From contig NZ_CP021080.1 in NCBI RefSeq assembly GCF_000802245.2, positions 6,882,001 through 6,946,000 of the forward strand: 64,000 nucleotides of DNA, in the 5' to 3' direction. The position numbers were made by a program, and so were the translations under genes. The notes below the pieces were generated by a model. The model saw only the letters and a list, made by a program, of their open reading frames with translations. It was not told the origin of the DNA and made no database searches. Positions 19,088-26,924 of this stretch are shown here, piece by piece. The number at the start of each line of letters is the position of its first letter. Position 1 is the stretch's first letter. This DNA comes from Streptomyces pluripotens (GTDB taxonomy: Bacteria > Actinomycetota > Actinomycetes > Streptomycetales > Streptomycetaceae).

Positions 19088-19765
19088 CTACGCTGCCGTG
19101 CCCGTCGGCATGTAGCGGCTCAGGAACATGGCTATGGCCTCTTCCACGACGAGGTCGGTGGGCGGGAGCTTCATCACGTCCGGGCCGATCGCCATGACCT
19201 GCGGCCAGATGACGAACTCCTGGATCAGCCCGAGGAACTGGCGCGCTGCCAGTTCCGGGTGCGGGCAGTCGATGACACCGGTCTCCGACATCTCCCGCAG
19301 ACAGGCGGTGAACGTCTGCGCCAACGGCGCCTTGCCGAGCCGGTAGAACTCCTCGGCGATCCAGGGAAGCCTGCGTGATTCCGCGATGACCAGCCGGGTG
19401 AAGGAGACCTGATCCGTCTCCGCGACGAAGGTGAGCACCATGTCGGCGAAACGGCGCAGGAAGTCGGCCGGATCAACGCGTGAGACGTCCCGGTCCAGGC
19501 GCGCCAGCAGTTCTTCGAGCCCGAAGGCCGCCCAGTGGTGCTCCATCGTCGCCCGGAACACCGCCTCCTTGCTTCCGAACAGGTTGTAGACGGTCTGCCG
19601 GGCCACGCCGGCGCGCGTGGCGATCCGGTCGAGGTTGACACCGTCGTACCCGTCCTGGAGGAAGAGGGTCTTGGAGGCATTCAAGACTTTGAGGGCTGTG
19701 GCGCTGGACCGTTTGGCTGCGCGGCGTCCGGATACGAGCGACGAGTTGGTGGTGTCGGCCGACAT
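19088..19765 (-). CDS. TetR-family transcriptional regulator (second paralog)
   Basis: A 225-residue TetR protein closely related along its full length to the regulator at 17284. They share GYDGVNL, RAGVARQTVYN, KEAVFRA, ETDQV, TRLVIAES and QEFV in the same order. It also has an AefR-like C-terminal domain. AAAGGAG precedes the ATG. Operator copy C lies 14 bases upstream. It converges with the MBL-fold gene and is probably a separate transcript. The pair may arise from a local duplication, giving two ligand inputs to one operator set. Confidence 0.92.
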   Translation of the reverse strand: MSADTTNSSLVSGRRAAKRSSATALKVLNASKTLFLQDGYDGVNLDRIATRAGVARQTVYNLFGSKEAVFRATMEHHWAAFGLEELLARLDRDVSRVDPADFLRRFADMVLTFVAETDQVSFTRLVIAESRRLPWIAEEFYRLGKAPLAQTFTACLREMSETGVIDCPHPELAARQFLGLIQEFVIWPQVMAIGPDVMKLPPTDLVVEEAIAMFLSRYMPTGTAA

Positions 19766-19779
19766 CGAGAGGCTCCTTT

Positions 19780-19793
19780 GGATTGTCCAGTCC
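19780..19793. promoter_or_regulatory. Operator-like site C (second TetR promoter)
   Basis: GGATTGTCCAGTCC, whose reverse complement GGACTGGACAATCC matches site D at 13 of 14 positions. It sits 14 bases upstream of the second TetR start, placed for autoregulation. Confidence 0.7.
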
Positions 19794-19893
19794 AGTTTAG
19801 TCGCGGCACTCCGGATTTCTTATGCGTGCGCCCTCCCGCACCCCGTGGGACGTGCCTGTCGACCTCCTGGCGCGACTCCTGTGATCTGTTCCT

Positions 19894-20358
19894 TCAGGTT
19901 CTTTGGACACCACCGAGGCAATAATCGACGTGCACCCATGTACGGGCGGCGTCGCTGTGCCATCGGACGGACTGCGCCAGGCAGCGGATGATGTTCAGGC
20001 CGCGGCCGTGCTCGTCCTCGTCGATCTCTTGTTCTCGGGACCCTGCGGTTCCGCCACTGTCGATGACGTGAATGTGTACGTCGGCCACGGAGACACCGAT
20101 CATGACCGTCATGTCATCACGCCCGTGTAGTGCCGCGTTGGCGGCGAGCTCGCCGACGATCAAAACGACGGCGACCTGGTCGTCGAGGGATATGCGCCAG
20201 GCATCCAGACAAGCGGCCACACGATGCCGGACGGCGGACACATGGCGCTCGTCGGCGGGAACAGCGATGACCACCAGTCCCGAGTGCCCGGCACACGAGG
20301 ACAGGGTGCCGCTCACCGTCGGGGCCGAGCGGGCCTCGGAAGAGTGCTTCGTATACAT
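19894..20358 (-). CDS. RsbW-like ATP-binding protein (anti-sigma factor kinase family)
   Basis: A 154-residue GHKL-type ATPase of the kind that acts as an anti-sigma factor and serine kinase. The N box is VGELAANAALHG (about residues 68-80), the G1 region is VIDSGG, and the HGRGLNII lid segment is near 122. It has no membrane segment. The start is the ATG at 20358 with AGGTGG 10 bases upstream; the ATG at 20367 is too close to that site. A 19-bp palindrome containing operator copy D lies just upstream, so this signalling protein appears to share regulation with the catabolic genes around it. Confidence 0.85.
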   Translation of the reverse strand: MYTKHSSEARSAPTVSGTLSSCAGHSGLVVIAVPADERHVSAVRHRVAACLDAWRISLDDQVAVVLIVGELAANAALHGRDDMTVMIGVSVADVHIHVIDSGGTAGSREQEIDEDEHGRGLNIIRCLAQSVRWHSDAARTWVHVDYCLGGVQRT

Positions 20359-20373
20359 GGACCACATCCACCT

Positions 20374-20392
20374 AGACTGGACAATCCAGTCT
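20374..20392. promoter_or_regulatory. Operator-like site D (ATPase promoter)
   Basis: AGACTGGACAATCCAGTCT: arms of eight bases around CAA. Its left 14 bases (20374-20387) match the cluster consensus. It sits 15 bases upstream of the ATPase start. Confidence 0.75.
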
Positions 20393-20612
20393 AAACATCA
20401 CAGTCTTGCCTTCGTCAACCCTGATGCGTCGCACCTGTCCGAGCTGCCTCCTCGTGACGGCTGCGCGCGGCGGGCGGTCTTCATCGAAGACGCGCGCGAA
20501 GCCCGGCGGAAGCAGATACCCCAACGGGGGGCCTTCGGGGTCCGCCATCAGCCCGGGACCCTCCGGCCCGCCGTCTGTCGCTCTGAGCTAGTCGGAACGT
20601 ATTGTGTAGACT

Positions 20613-20626
20613 GTACTGTACAATCC
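20613..20626. promoter_or_regulatory. Operator-like site E (acyl-CoA ligase promoter)
   Basis: GTACTGTACAATCC, matching site B at 12 of 14 positions, preceded by TAGACT as at sites B and D. It lies about 190 bases before the PrpE-like start, implying a long leader or a promoter here. Confidence 0.65.
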
Positions 20627-20817
20627 ACGCGGCCGGATCGCATCCCCATACCGCACGGGCGTCCAAGGCCCGGCACCCCACCCGGTATCCACCGACCAGG
20701 CAACAGCATGCACCTGGGACAAGGCGTCGACACTGTACGTATACGCACACATGCCGACCCGTTCGTGCCGGAACGGGCTGCACCGTTGCTCCGTGCCCCC
20801 GCAGACAGGAGAACACC

Positions 20818-22722
20818 GTGCCAGCAGCACCTTCCGAGCGAGGCGGCTATGCCGCGGCCCACCGCCGAAGCCTGGAGGATCCCGAACAGTTCTGGCTTGA
20901 GGCGGCGCAAGCGATCGACTGGATCGTTCCCCCCTCGACGGCACTGGACGGCTCTCACGCGCCGCTGTACCGCTGGTTCCCGGACGGTGAGCTGAACACC
21001 TGCCACAACGCCCTGGACCGGCACGTCGATGCCGGACACGGCGATCGTCTTGCCCTCGTCCACGACAGTCCCCTGACGGGTGTGCGGACCACTTTCACCT
21101 ATCGGGAGCTGCGCGACGAGGTCGCTCGCGCAGCGGGTCTGCTCACCGGGCTGGGGGTGGTCAAGGGCGACCGCGTCGTGCTGTACCTTCCGATGATTCC
21201 CGAGGCGGTGATCGCCATGCTGGCCTGCTCCCGTATCGGTGCAGTCCATTCGGTGGTCTTCGGCGGATTCGCTTCGCGGGAACTGGCCGTGCGGATCGAC
21301 GACGCCCAGCCCAAGGTCATCATGTCCGCCTCGTGCGGAGTCGAGCCCAAGGGCGTCGTCCCCTACAAGCCTCTCCTGGACACCGCCCTCGCCCGGGCCC
21401 GTCACCGGCCGGACCACTGCGTGATCCTCCAACGCCCGCAATACACCGCCGAACTGACAGCAGGCCGGGACCTGGACTGGGCCGAAGCCGCCGGCGCGGC
21501 CGAACCGGTCGCCTGCACTCCGGTGGCGGCCACCGACCCGCTCTACATCCTCTACACCTCCGGAACCACTGGCCGGCCCAAGGGAGTCGTGCGCGACAAC
21601 GGGGGTCACGCCGTCGCGCTGCGCTGGTCGATGCGGTATCTCTTCGACACCCACCCAGGGGAGGTGTTCTGGGCCGCCTCGGACGTGGGCTGGGTCGTCG
21701 GCCACTCCTACATCGTCTACGGCCCCCTGCTGACCGGCTGCACCACCGTGCTCTACGAGGGCAAGCCCGTCGGCACCCCTGATGCCGGAGCGTTCTGGAG
21801 AGTCGTCGCAGAGCACGGCGTCGCCACACTCTTCACCGCACCCACCGCAATCCGCGCCGTGCGAAAGGACGACCCCAAGGGCGAGTTGCTCGCCACGCAC
21901 GACATCGGCTCGCTGCGCCATCTGTTCCTGGCGGGCGAGCGACTGGACCCGCAGACCTACCGCTGGGCAGGCGAGCTGCTCGGTGTGCCGGTCATCGACA
22001 ACTGGTGGCAGACGGAGACGGGATGGCCGATCGTGTCCGATCCCGTGGGCCTGGAGCCACATGTGACCAAACCGGGGTCACCGACCCTGCCGGTACCCGG
22101 CTACGACGTGCGCATCCTCGACGAAGCGGGCCAGGAGGCACCCGCAGGAGCGGAGGGCGCGGTGGCCATCCGGCTGCCACTGCCACCGGGCACCCTCACC
22201 ACGCTCTGGGGAGATGACGAGCGGTACGTCGGCTCCTACCTGTCCACGTACGACGGTCATTACCTCACCGGCGACGGTGGTCACAAGGACGAGGACGGGT
22301 ACGTGTACATCATGGGGCGAGTCGACGATGTGCTCAACGTCGCGGGACATCGCCTCTCCAGCGGGGCGATGGAAGAAGCGATCGCTACTCACCCCGACGT
22401 GGCCGAATGCGCTGTCATCGGTATCAGGGATCAGCTCAAGGGGCAGGTTCCCCTCGGGCTGGTGGTGCTCAAAGCCGGCGTGGGCCGTGCTCCGGAAGAC
22501 ATCTGCGCAGAACTCGTCGCCCTCGTGCGCGACGCCATCGGGCCCGTGGCGGCACTGCGCCGGATCGATATCGTGGCCGCCCTGCCCAAGACCCGCTCCG
22601 GCAAGATCCTGCGGCGCACCATGCGCGAGATCGCCGACGGCGGAGACCCTGCACCGCCTTCCACGATCGAGGATCCCGAGGTGATCGACGACATCCGGCG
22701 AGTGCTCCTCAGCGGGACGTGA
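20818..22722 (+). CDS. PrpE-like propionyl/acyl-CoA synthetase
   Basis: A 634-residue AMP-forming acyl-CoA ligase of the acetyl/propionyl-CoA synthetase group. It has the N-terminal ACAS-type segment, the P-loop LYTSGTTGRPKG near residue 245, the PrpE-type VGWVVGHSYIVYGPLL block, WWQTETGWP, and a C-terminal catalytic Lys in KTRSGKILRR. It would activate a short-chain acid, fitting an acid released by the upstream hydrolases. The GTG at 20818 follows AGGAGA. It is the last gene of the operator-linked cluster. Confidence 0.9.
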   Translation: MPAAPSERGGYAAAHRRSLEDPEQFWLEAAQAIDWIVPPSTALDGSHAPLYRWFPDGELNTCHNALDRHVDAGHGDRLALVHDSPLTGVRTTFTYRELRDEVARAAGLLTGLGVVKGDRVVLYLPMIPEAVIAMLACSRIGAVHSVVFGGFASRELAVRIDDAQPKVIMSASCGVEPKGVVPYKPLLDTALARARHRPDHCVILQRPQYTAELTAGRDLDWAEAAGAAEPVACTPVAATDPLYILYTSGTTGRPKGVVRDNGGHAVALRWSMRYLFDTHPGEVFWAASDVGWVVGHSYIVYGPLLTGCTTVLYEGKPVGTPDAGAFWRVVAEHGVATLFTAPTAIRAVRKDDPKGELLATHDIGSLRHLFLAGERLDPQTYRWAGELLGVPVIDNWWQTETGWPIVSDPVGLEPHVTKPGSPTLPVPGYDVRILDEAGQEAPAGAEGAVAIRLPLPPGTLTTLWGDDERYVGSYLSTYDGHYLTGDGGHKDEDGYVYIMGRVDDVLNVAGHRLSSGAMEEAIATHPDVAECAVIGIRDQLKGQVPLGLVVLKAGVGRAPEDICAELVALVRDAIGPVAALRRIDIVAALPKTRSGKILRRTMREIADGGDPAPPSTIEDPEVIDDIRRVLLSGT

Positions 22723-22990
22723 AGGCTCTCCGCGCGCGTCCCCACCGGTGGTACGCGACCTGACCGATGACGTCCTTTCCGAGCGAATGATCCACCGCCA
22801 ACCTGGGCAGACTTGCGAGGAGAGCAGTGTCCTGGCACGCGTGTCCAGGGTCGTCAGCCCTCTGCGGAGGGTGCGCAGGCGCACCGCAGGTCCGGGCCAA
22901 CGTGTCCGGAAGGCCCGGCGGTGGCACAGTGGGACTGCTGCCGCTGGGTTGCCAAAAGAGCAGGTCGGCAGCGACAAGAGGGGGACAACC

Positions 22991-23854
22991 GTGGCTGTGG
23001 TCACAGCCGGGGGCGAGGGTGACCCCGGGCTGTTCACTCCTCACTCCGTGACCTGGCACGTGCACAGCGATCCGATGATGTGGGTCGCCGGTGTCCGCGC
23101 CCTGTACCTCCAGGCCCTGCATCCGCGCGCGGTCCACGGCGTCCTGCAGAACTCCGACTTCCGGCGTGACGCCTGGGGTCGGCTCATGCGCACCGCGAAC
23201 TTCGTCGGCACCACGACGTACGGCACGAGCGAGGTCGCCGAGCGGGCGGGTGCCCGCGTCCGGAAGATCCACAGCATGTTGACGGCGACCGACCCGGAGA
23301 CCGGTGAGCGCTACGGTGTCGGCGAGCCCGCGCTGCTGCTGTGGGTGCACTGTGCGGAGATCGACTCCTATCTGCATGTCCTGCGGCGCTCGGGTTTCCC
23401 GCTCACGGACGCCCAGGCCGACCGGTACATCGCCGAACACCGCATCAGCGCCCGCCTGGTGGGCCTGGATCCTGAAACCGTGCCGGCCAGCCGGGCGGAA
23501 CTGGCGGCCTACTTCAAGCGGGTGCGGCCGGAACTGGCCGCCGGGCCCGGGGCACGTGAAGTGGACGACTTCCTGCGCCGCCCGCCGACGCATCCCCTCC
23601 TCGTCCCGGCACGCGAGGTGCTGTGGCGGCACGTGGCATGCCTCGCGTACGACGCTCTGCCGTCGTACGCCCACCAGCTGTACGGCAGACCGGCTCCGCC
23701 ACCCGCCCAGGTCACCCACCGGTTGCGGACCACCGGCGCCCTCCTGCGCCGTATTCCGGCACGGGTGCGCTGGCAGCTACCGCCCAGGCACATCCTCGGG
23801 GCCGTGGAGAGGATCGGCCCCCGAGCGCGCCCGGCACCGTACAAAGTCGGGTGA
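22991..23854 (+). CDS. Oxygenase MpaB family protein (DUF2236)
   Basis: A 287-residue protein of the DUF2236/MpaB family, a mostly helical haem-associated oxygenase group that also includes rubber oxygenase Lcp. The typical N-terminal motif region reads HSDPMMWVAGVRALYLQALHPRA (histidines near 20 and 42), followed by RTANFVGTTTYGT and, later, LLLWVHCAEIDS. The substrate is unknown. The GTG at 22991 lies after GAGGGGGAC; the frame opens at 22748, but that upstream part is not protein-like. About 290 bases separate it from the following oxidoreductase gene. Confidence 0.85.
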   Translation: MAVVTAGGEGDPGLFTPHSVTWHVHSDPMMWVAGVRALYLQALHPRAVHGVLQNSDFRRDAWGRLMRTANFVGTTTYGTSEVAERAGARVRKIHSMLTATDPETGERYGVGEPALLLWVHCAEIDSYLHVLRRSGFPLTDAQADRYIAEHRISARLVGLDPETVPASRAELAAYFKRVRPELAAGPGAREVDDFLRRPPTHPLLVPAREVLWRHVACLAYDALPSYAHQLYGRPAPPPAQVTHRLRTTGALLRRIPARVRWQLPPRHILGAVERIGPRARPAPYKVG

Positions 23855-24146
23855 GAGGGCGCCCTACTGGACGGGCAGGGGGTGCGGCGACCGGATCGGG
23901 CCGCCTCGGTGCGATGGCTACCGCGTCCGACCGGCGACACCCCGGGGAACTGTGCAGGCGGACGGCGACGGGGCGGAGGATCGCCGTGGGGGAGCACAGG
24001 CAGACCCAGGTACTGCTCACCGGCCGGGCGCCGGCGGCGCTCGCGGCCCGTGCCGCCCGGTACCACGAGGGCATCTGGCTGGCCGGGCAGGGCCATGGGG
24101 CGGAGGCCCTCTGGCCGCCCTCAACCGTGGCATGCTACGAAGAACC

Positions 24147-25709
24147 ATGCCCGCCGACGAGGGAACCCGCGCGTACGACGCCGTCATCGTGGGCGGCGGC
24201 CACAACGGCCTAGTCGCCGCAGCCTACCTGGCCCGGGCCGGCCGCTCCGTGCTGGTGCTGGAACGCCTGGACCACACCGGCGGCGCCGCCGTCTCCACCC
24301 GGCCGTTCGCCGGGATCGACGCCCGCCTGTCGCGCTACTCGTACCTGGTCAGCCTGCTCCCCCGGAAGATCGTGCGTGACCTCGGGCTGGACTTCCGTGT
24401 CCGCGCCCGCACCATCTCCTCGTACACCCCCGTGGAGCGGGAGGGCCGGCCGACCGGACTCCTCGTCGGCGGTGGCGAGCAGCGCACCCGGGAGTCCTTC
24501 GCCCGGCTGACCGGTGGTGAGCGCGAGTACGCGGCGTGGCAACGCTTCTACACCATGACCGGCCGCGTCGCCCGGAGCGTCTTCCCGACGCTCACCGAAC
24601 CCTTGCCCAGCCGGGCCGCGATGCGCCGCCGCGTCGACGACGAGCACGCCTGGCGGGCGCTCTTCGAGGAGCCGATCGGCATCGCGATCGAGGAGACGTT
24701 CACCGACGACCTGGTCCGGGGAGTGGTGCTCACCGACGCGTTGATCGGCACCTTCGCGGGTGCCCACGACCCCTCCCTCGCCCAGAACCGCTGCTTCCTC
24801 TACCACGTCATCGGCGGTGGGACCGGCGGCTGGGACGTTCCCGTCGGAGGCATGGGCGCCCTCACGGACGCGCTGGCGACGGCCGCCCGCTCGGCGGGCG
24901 CGGTGATCGCCACCGGCCACGAGGCGGTCCGGATCGACACCGACGGTCACACCGCCGAGGTCGCCTACCGGACCGCCGACGGTGAGGGCCATGCCGCCGC
25001 CCGGTACGTCCTGGTGAATGCCTCGCCGCGGGAACTGGCAGCCCTGACAGGGGATGCGCCGCCCGAGCCCGCTGAGGGCGCCCAGCTCAAGGTCAACATG
25101 CTGCTGAAGCGACTTCCGCGGCTACGTGATCCTGCCACCGACTCCCGCGAGGCCTTCGCCGGCACCTTCCACATCGCCGAGGGGTACCGGCAGCTGGCCA
25201 CCGCCCACGCCCAGGCCGGCGCCGGTGAACTCCCGGCCGCGCCGCCCTCCGAGATCTACTGCCACTCCCTCACCGACCCCACCATCCTCGGCCCCCGGCT
25301 CGCCGAGCACGGCTACCAGACGCTCACCCTCTTCGGCCTGCACACCCCGGCCCGGCTCTTCGACCACAACAACGACGCGGTCCGCGAGGACCTGCTGAAG
25401 GCCACTCTCGCCCAGTTCGACGCCCATCTGGCCGAACCGCTTACCGACTGCCTGGCCGCCGATGCCGACGGTCGCCCCTGCATCGAGGCGAAGACCCCAC
25501 TCGATCTGGAACGGGACTTGCGGCTGCCCGGCGGCAACATCTTCCACCGACCCCTGTCCTGGCCGTACGCCCAGGCGGACACGGGCCGCTGGGGCGTGGA
25601 GACCCAGCACGCCAACGTCCTGTTGTGCGGGGCGGGTGCCGTGCGCGGCGGAGGGGTGAGCGGAGTGCCCGGGCACAACGCGGCGATGGCCTTGCTCGAG
25701 TGCGACTGA
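24147..25709 (+). CDS. Phytoene-desaturase-like NAD(P)/FAD oxidoreductase
   Basis: A 520-residue flavin oxidoreductase. The N-terminal dinucleotide motif VIVGGGHNGLVAAAYLARAG is at residues 13-32, followed by GGAAVSTRPF and, near the C-terminus, LCGAGAVRGGGVSGVPGHNAA, the second FAD-contact motif. The overall shape resembles the PYROXD2/CrtI-related group rather than true carotenoid desaturases, and no carotenoid genes are nearby. The start is the ATG at 24147; an in-frame ATG at 24132 is possible. A short hairpin-like repeat follows the stop. Confidence 0.88.
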   Translation: MPADEGTRAYDAVIVGGGHNGLVAAAYLARAGRSVLVLERLDHTGGAAVSTRPFAGIDARLSRYSYLVSLLPRKIVRDLGLDFRVRARTISSYTPVEREGRPTGLLVGGGEQRTRESFARLTGGEREYAAWQRFYTMTGRVARSVFPTLTEPLPSRAAMRRRVDDEHAWRALFEEPIGIAIEETFTDDLVRGVVLTDALIGTFAGAHDPSLAQNRCFLYHVIGGGTGGWDVPVGGMGALTDALATAARSAGAVIATGHEAVRIDTDGHTAEVAYRTADGEGHAAARYVLVNASPRELAALTGDAPPEPAEGAQLKVNMLLKRLPRLRDPATDSREAFAGTFHIAEGYRQLATAHAQAGAGELPAAPPSEIYCHSLTDPTILGPRLAEHGYQTLTLFGLHTPARLFDHNNDAVREDLLKATLAQFDAHLAEPLTDCLAADADGRPCIEAKTPLDLERDLRLPGGNIFHRPLSWPYAQADTGRWGVETQHANVLLCGAGAVRGGGVSGVPGHNAAMALLECD

Positions 25710-25718
25710 GCCGCGTTC

Positions 25719-25738
25719 TGCCGGGTCCTGGACCGGCA
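25719..25738. repeat. Copy 1 of an intergenic hairpin repeat
   Basis: TGCCGGGTCCTGGACCGGCA, a near-perfect hairpin with one extra G in the left arm. It lies just beyond the stop at 25709. A 19 of 20 copy occurs at 28491-28510, also directly after a stop codon. Confidence 0.65.
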
Positions 25739-25753
25739 CACGGCCGAGATTAA

Positions 25754-25768
25754 CTGACGTACCATCAG
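25754..25768. promoter_or_regulatory. Operator-like inverted repeat before the nitronate-monooxygenase-like gene
   Basis: CTGACGTACCATCAG, an imperfect palindrome 43 bases before the ATG at 25812. CTGAC and a TCAG end recur in the motif at 35719-35733, before the enoyl-CoA hydratase gene. Confidence 0.5.
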
Positions 25769-25811
25769 AAAAAGCCTTCCGTCGTCCGGGCCGCTGCGGC
25801 ATCCTGCGCCC

Positions 25812-26924
25812 ATGCAGACGGAGCTGAGCAAGAAACTGGGAGTCGAGCACGCCGTCTTCGGCTTCACGCCGTTTCCCGCCGTCGCCGCGGCCATCAGCCG
25901 GGCCGGCGGTTTCGGCGTGCTCGGCGCAGTCCGCTACACCGCCCCCGACGATCTCAAACGCGACCTCGACTGGCTCGATGCGCATGTTGGGGGCCGGCCC
26001 TACGGGCTGGATGTGGTCATGCCGGCAAGGAGGATCGAAGGGGTCACCGAGTCGGACGTCGAGGCGATGATCCCCGAAGGGCACCGACAGTTCGTGCGGG
26101 ACACTCTGGCCCGGTACGGCGTGCCGGAGCTGGCCGAGGGGGAGGCGCCCGGATGGCGCATCACCGGGTGGATGGAGCAGGTGGCCCGCACCCAGCTGGA
26201 CGTCGCCTTCGGCTATCCGATCAGGCTGCTCGCCAATGCCCTGGGATCCCCGCCGGCAGATGTCGTGGCCCGCGCTCACGACCGGGGCGTCCTCGTGGCC
26301 GCGCTCGCGGGCAGTGCCCGGCACGCCCGGAAGCACAAGGAGGCCGGCATCGACCTCGTCGTCGCCCAGGGCTACGAGGCCGGTGGGCACACCGGCGAGA
26401 TCGCCTCCATGGTGCTGACTCCCGAGGTCGTGGAGGCGGTCGATCCGCTGCCGGTGCTGGCTGCCGGTGGCATCGGCAGCGGAGGGCAGATGGCAGCTGC
26501 GCTGGCTCTCGGCGCCCAGGGAGTGTGGCTGGGCTCCATATGGCTGACGACTACGGAAGCCGATCTGCATTCGCCCGGCCTGACCCGGAAGCTGCTGGCC
26601 GCCGGGTCTGGGGACACCGTGCGCTCCCGCGCCCTGACGGGGAAGCCAGCACGTCAGCTCCGTACCGAGTGGACCGACGCCTGGGATGATCCGGCAGGGC
26701 CCAGCCCTCTTCCCATGCCGCTGCAGGGCTTGCTGGTGGCCGAGGCCGTCTCCCGCATCCAGAAGTTCGAGGTCGAACCGCTGCTGGGCACACCGGTGGG
26801 CCAGATCGTCGGCCGCATGACGACCGAGCGCAGCGTCCAGGCCGTCTTCGACGACCTCACACGCGGCTTCGAGCGGGCCGTGGAGCGCATCAACCGCATC
26901 GCCGGAAGGAGCGGCCGTCCGTGA
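25812..26924 (+). CDS. Nitronate monooxygenase-like NAD(P)H-dependent flavin oxidoreductase
   Basis: A 370-residue TIM-barrel flavoprotein of the 2-nitropropane dioxygenase/nitronate monooxygenase group. The motifs AQGYEAGGHTGE (about residue 185) and AAGGIGSGGQ (about 217) provide FMN phosphate contacts, with GVWLGSIWL following. Members of this branch in acyl-CoA clusters often act as enoyl or other flavin oxidoreductases rather than on nitronates. It ends in a four-base GTGA overlap with the acyl-CoA ligase gene, so the two are translated together. Confidence 0.85.
   Translation: MQTELSKKLGVEHAVFGFTPFPAVAAAISRAGGFGVLGAVRYTAPDDLKRDLDWLDAHVGGRPYGLDVVMPARRIEGVTESDVEAMIPEGHRQFVRDTLARYGVPELAEGEAPGWRITGWMEQVARTQLDVAFGYPIRLLANALGSPPADVVARAHDRGVLVAALAGSARHARKHKEAGIDLVVAQGYEAGGHTGEIASMVLTPEVVEAVDPLPVLAAGGIGSGGQMAAALALGAQGVWLGSIWLTTTEADLHSPGLTRKLLAAGSGDTVRSRALTGKPARQLRTEWTDAWDDPAGPSPLPMPLQGLLVAEAVSRIQKFEVEPLLGTPVGQIVGRMTTERSVQAVFDDLTRGFERAVERINRIAGRSGRP

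Larger units (their letters stand above)
20359..20817. other. Regulatory gap between the ATPase and PrpE-like genes
   Basis: 459 bases holding operator copies D and E. A 58-codon frame on the minus strand (20372-20548) has a GGAGG-like site upstream and a fairly protein-like sequence, but I cannot support it as a gene. No other coding sequence is convincing. Confidence 0.5.

Noticed and set aside
20372..20548. 58-codon minus-strand frame with a possible GGAGG-type site
   Set aside because: No recognisable family, it ends inside operator copy D, and no orthologs could be checked; too weak to call a gene.
20548..22062. Long minus-strand frame opposite the PrpE-like ligase gene
   Set aside because: Antisense shadow of a gene with P-loop and terminal lysine motifs.
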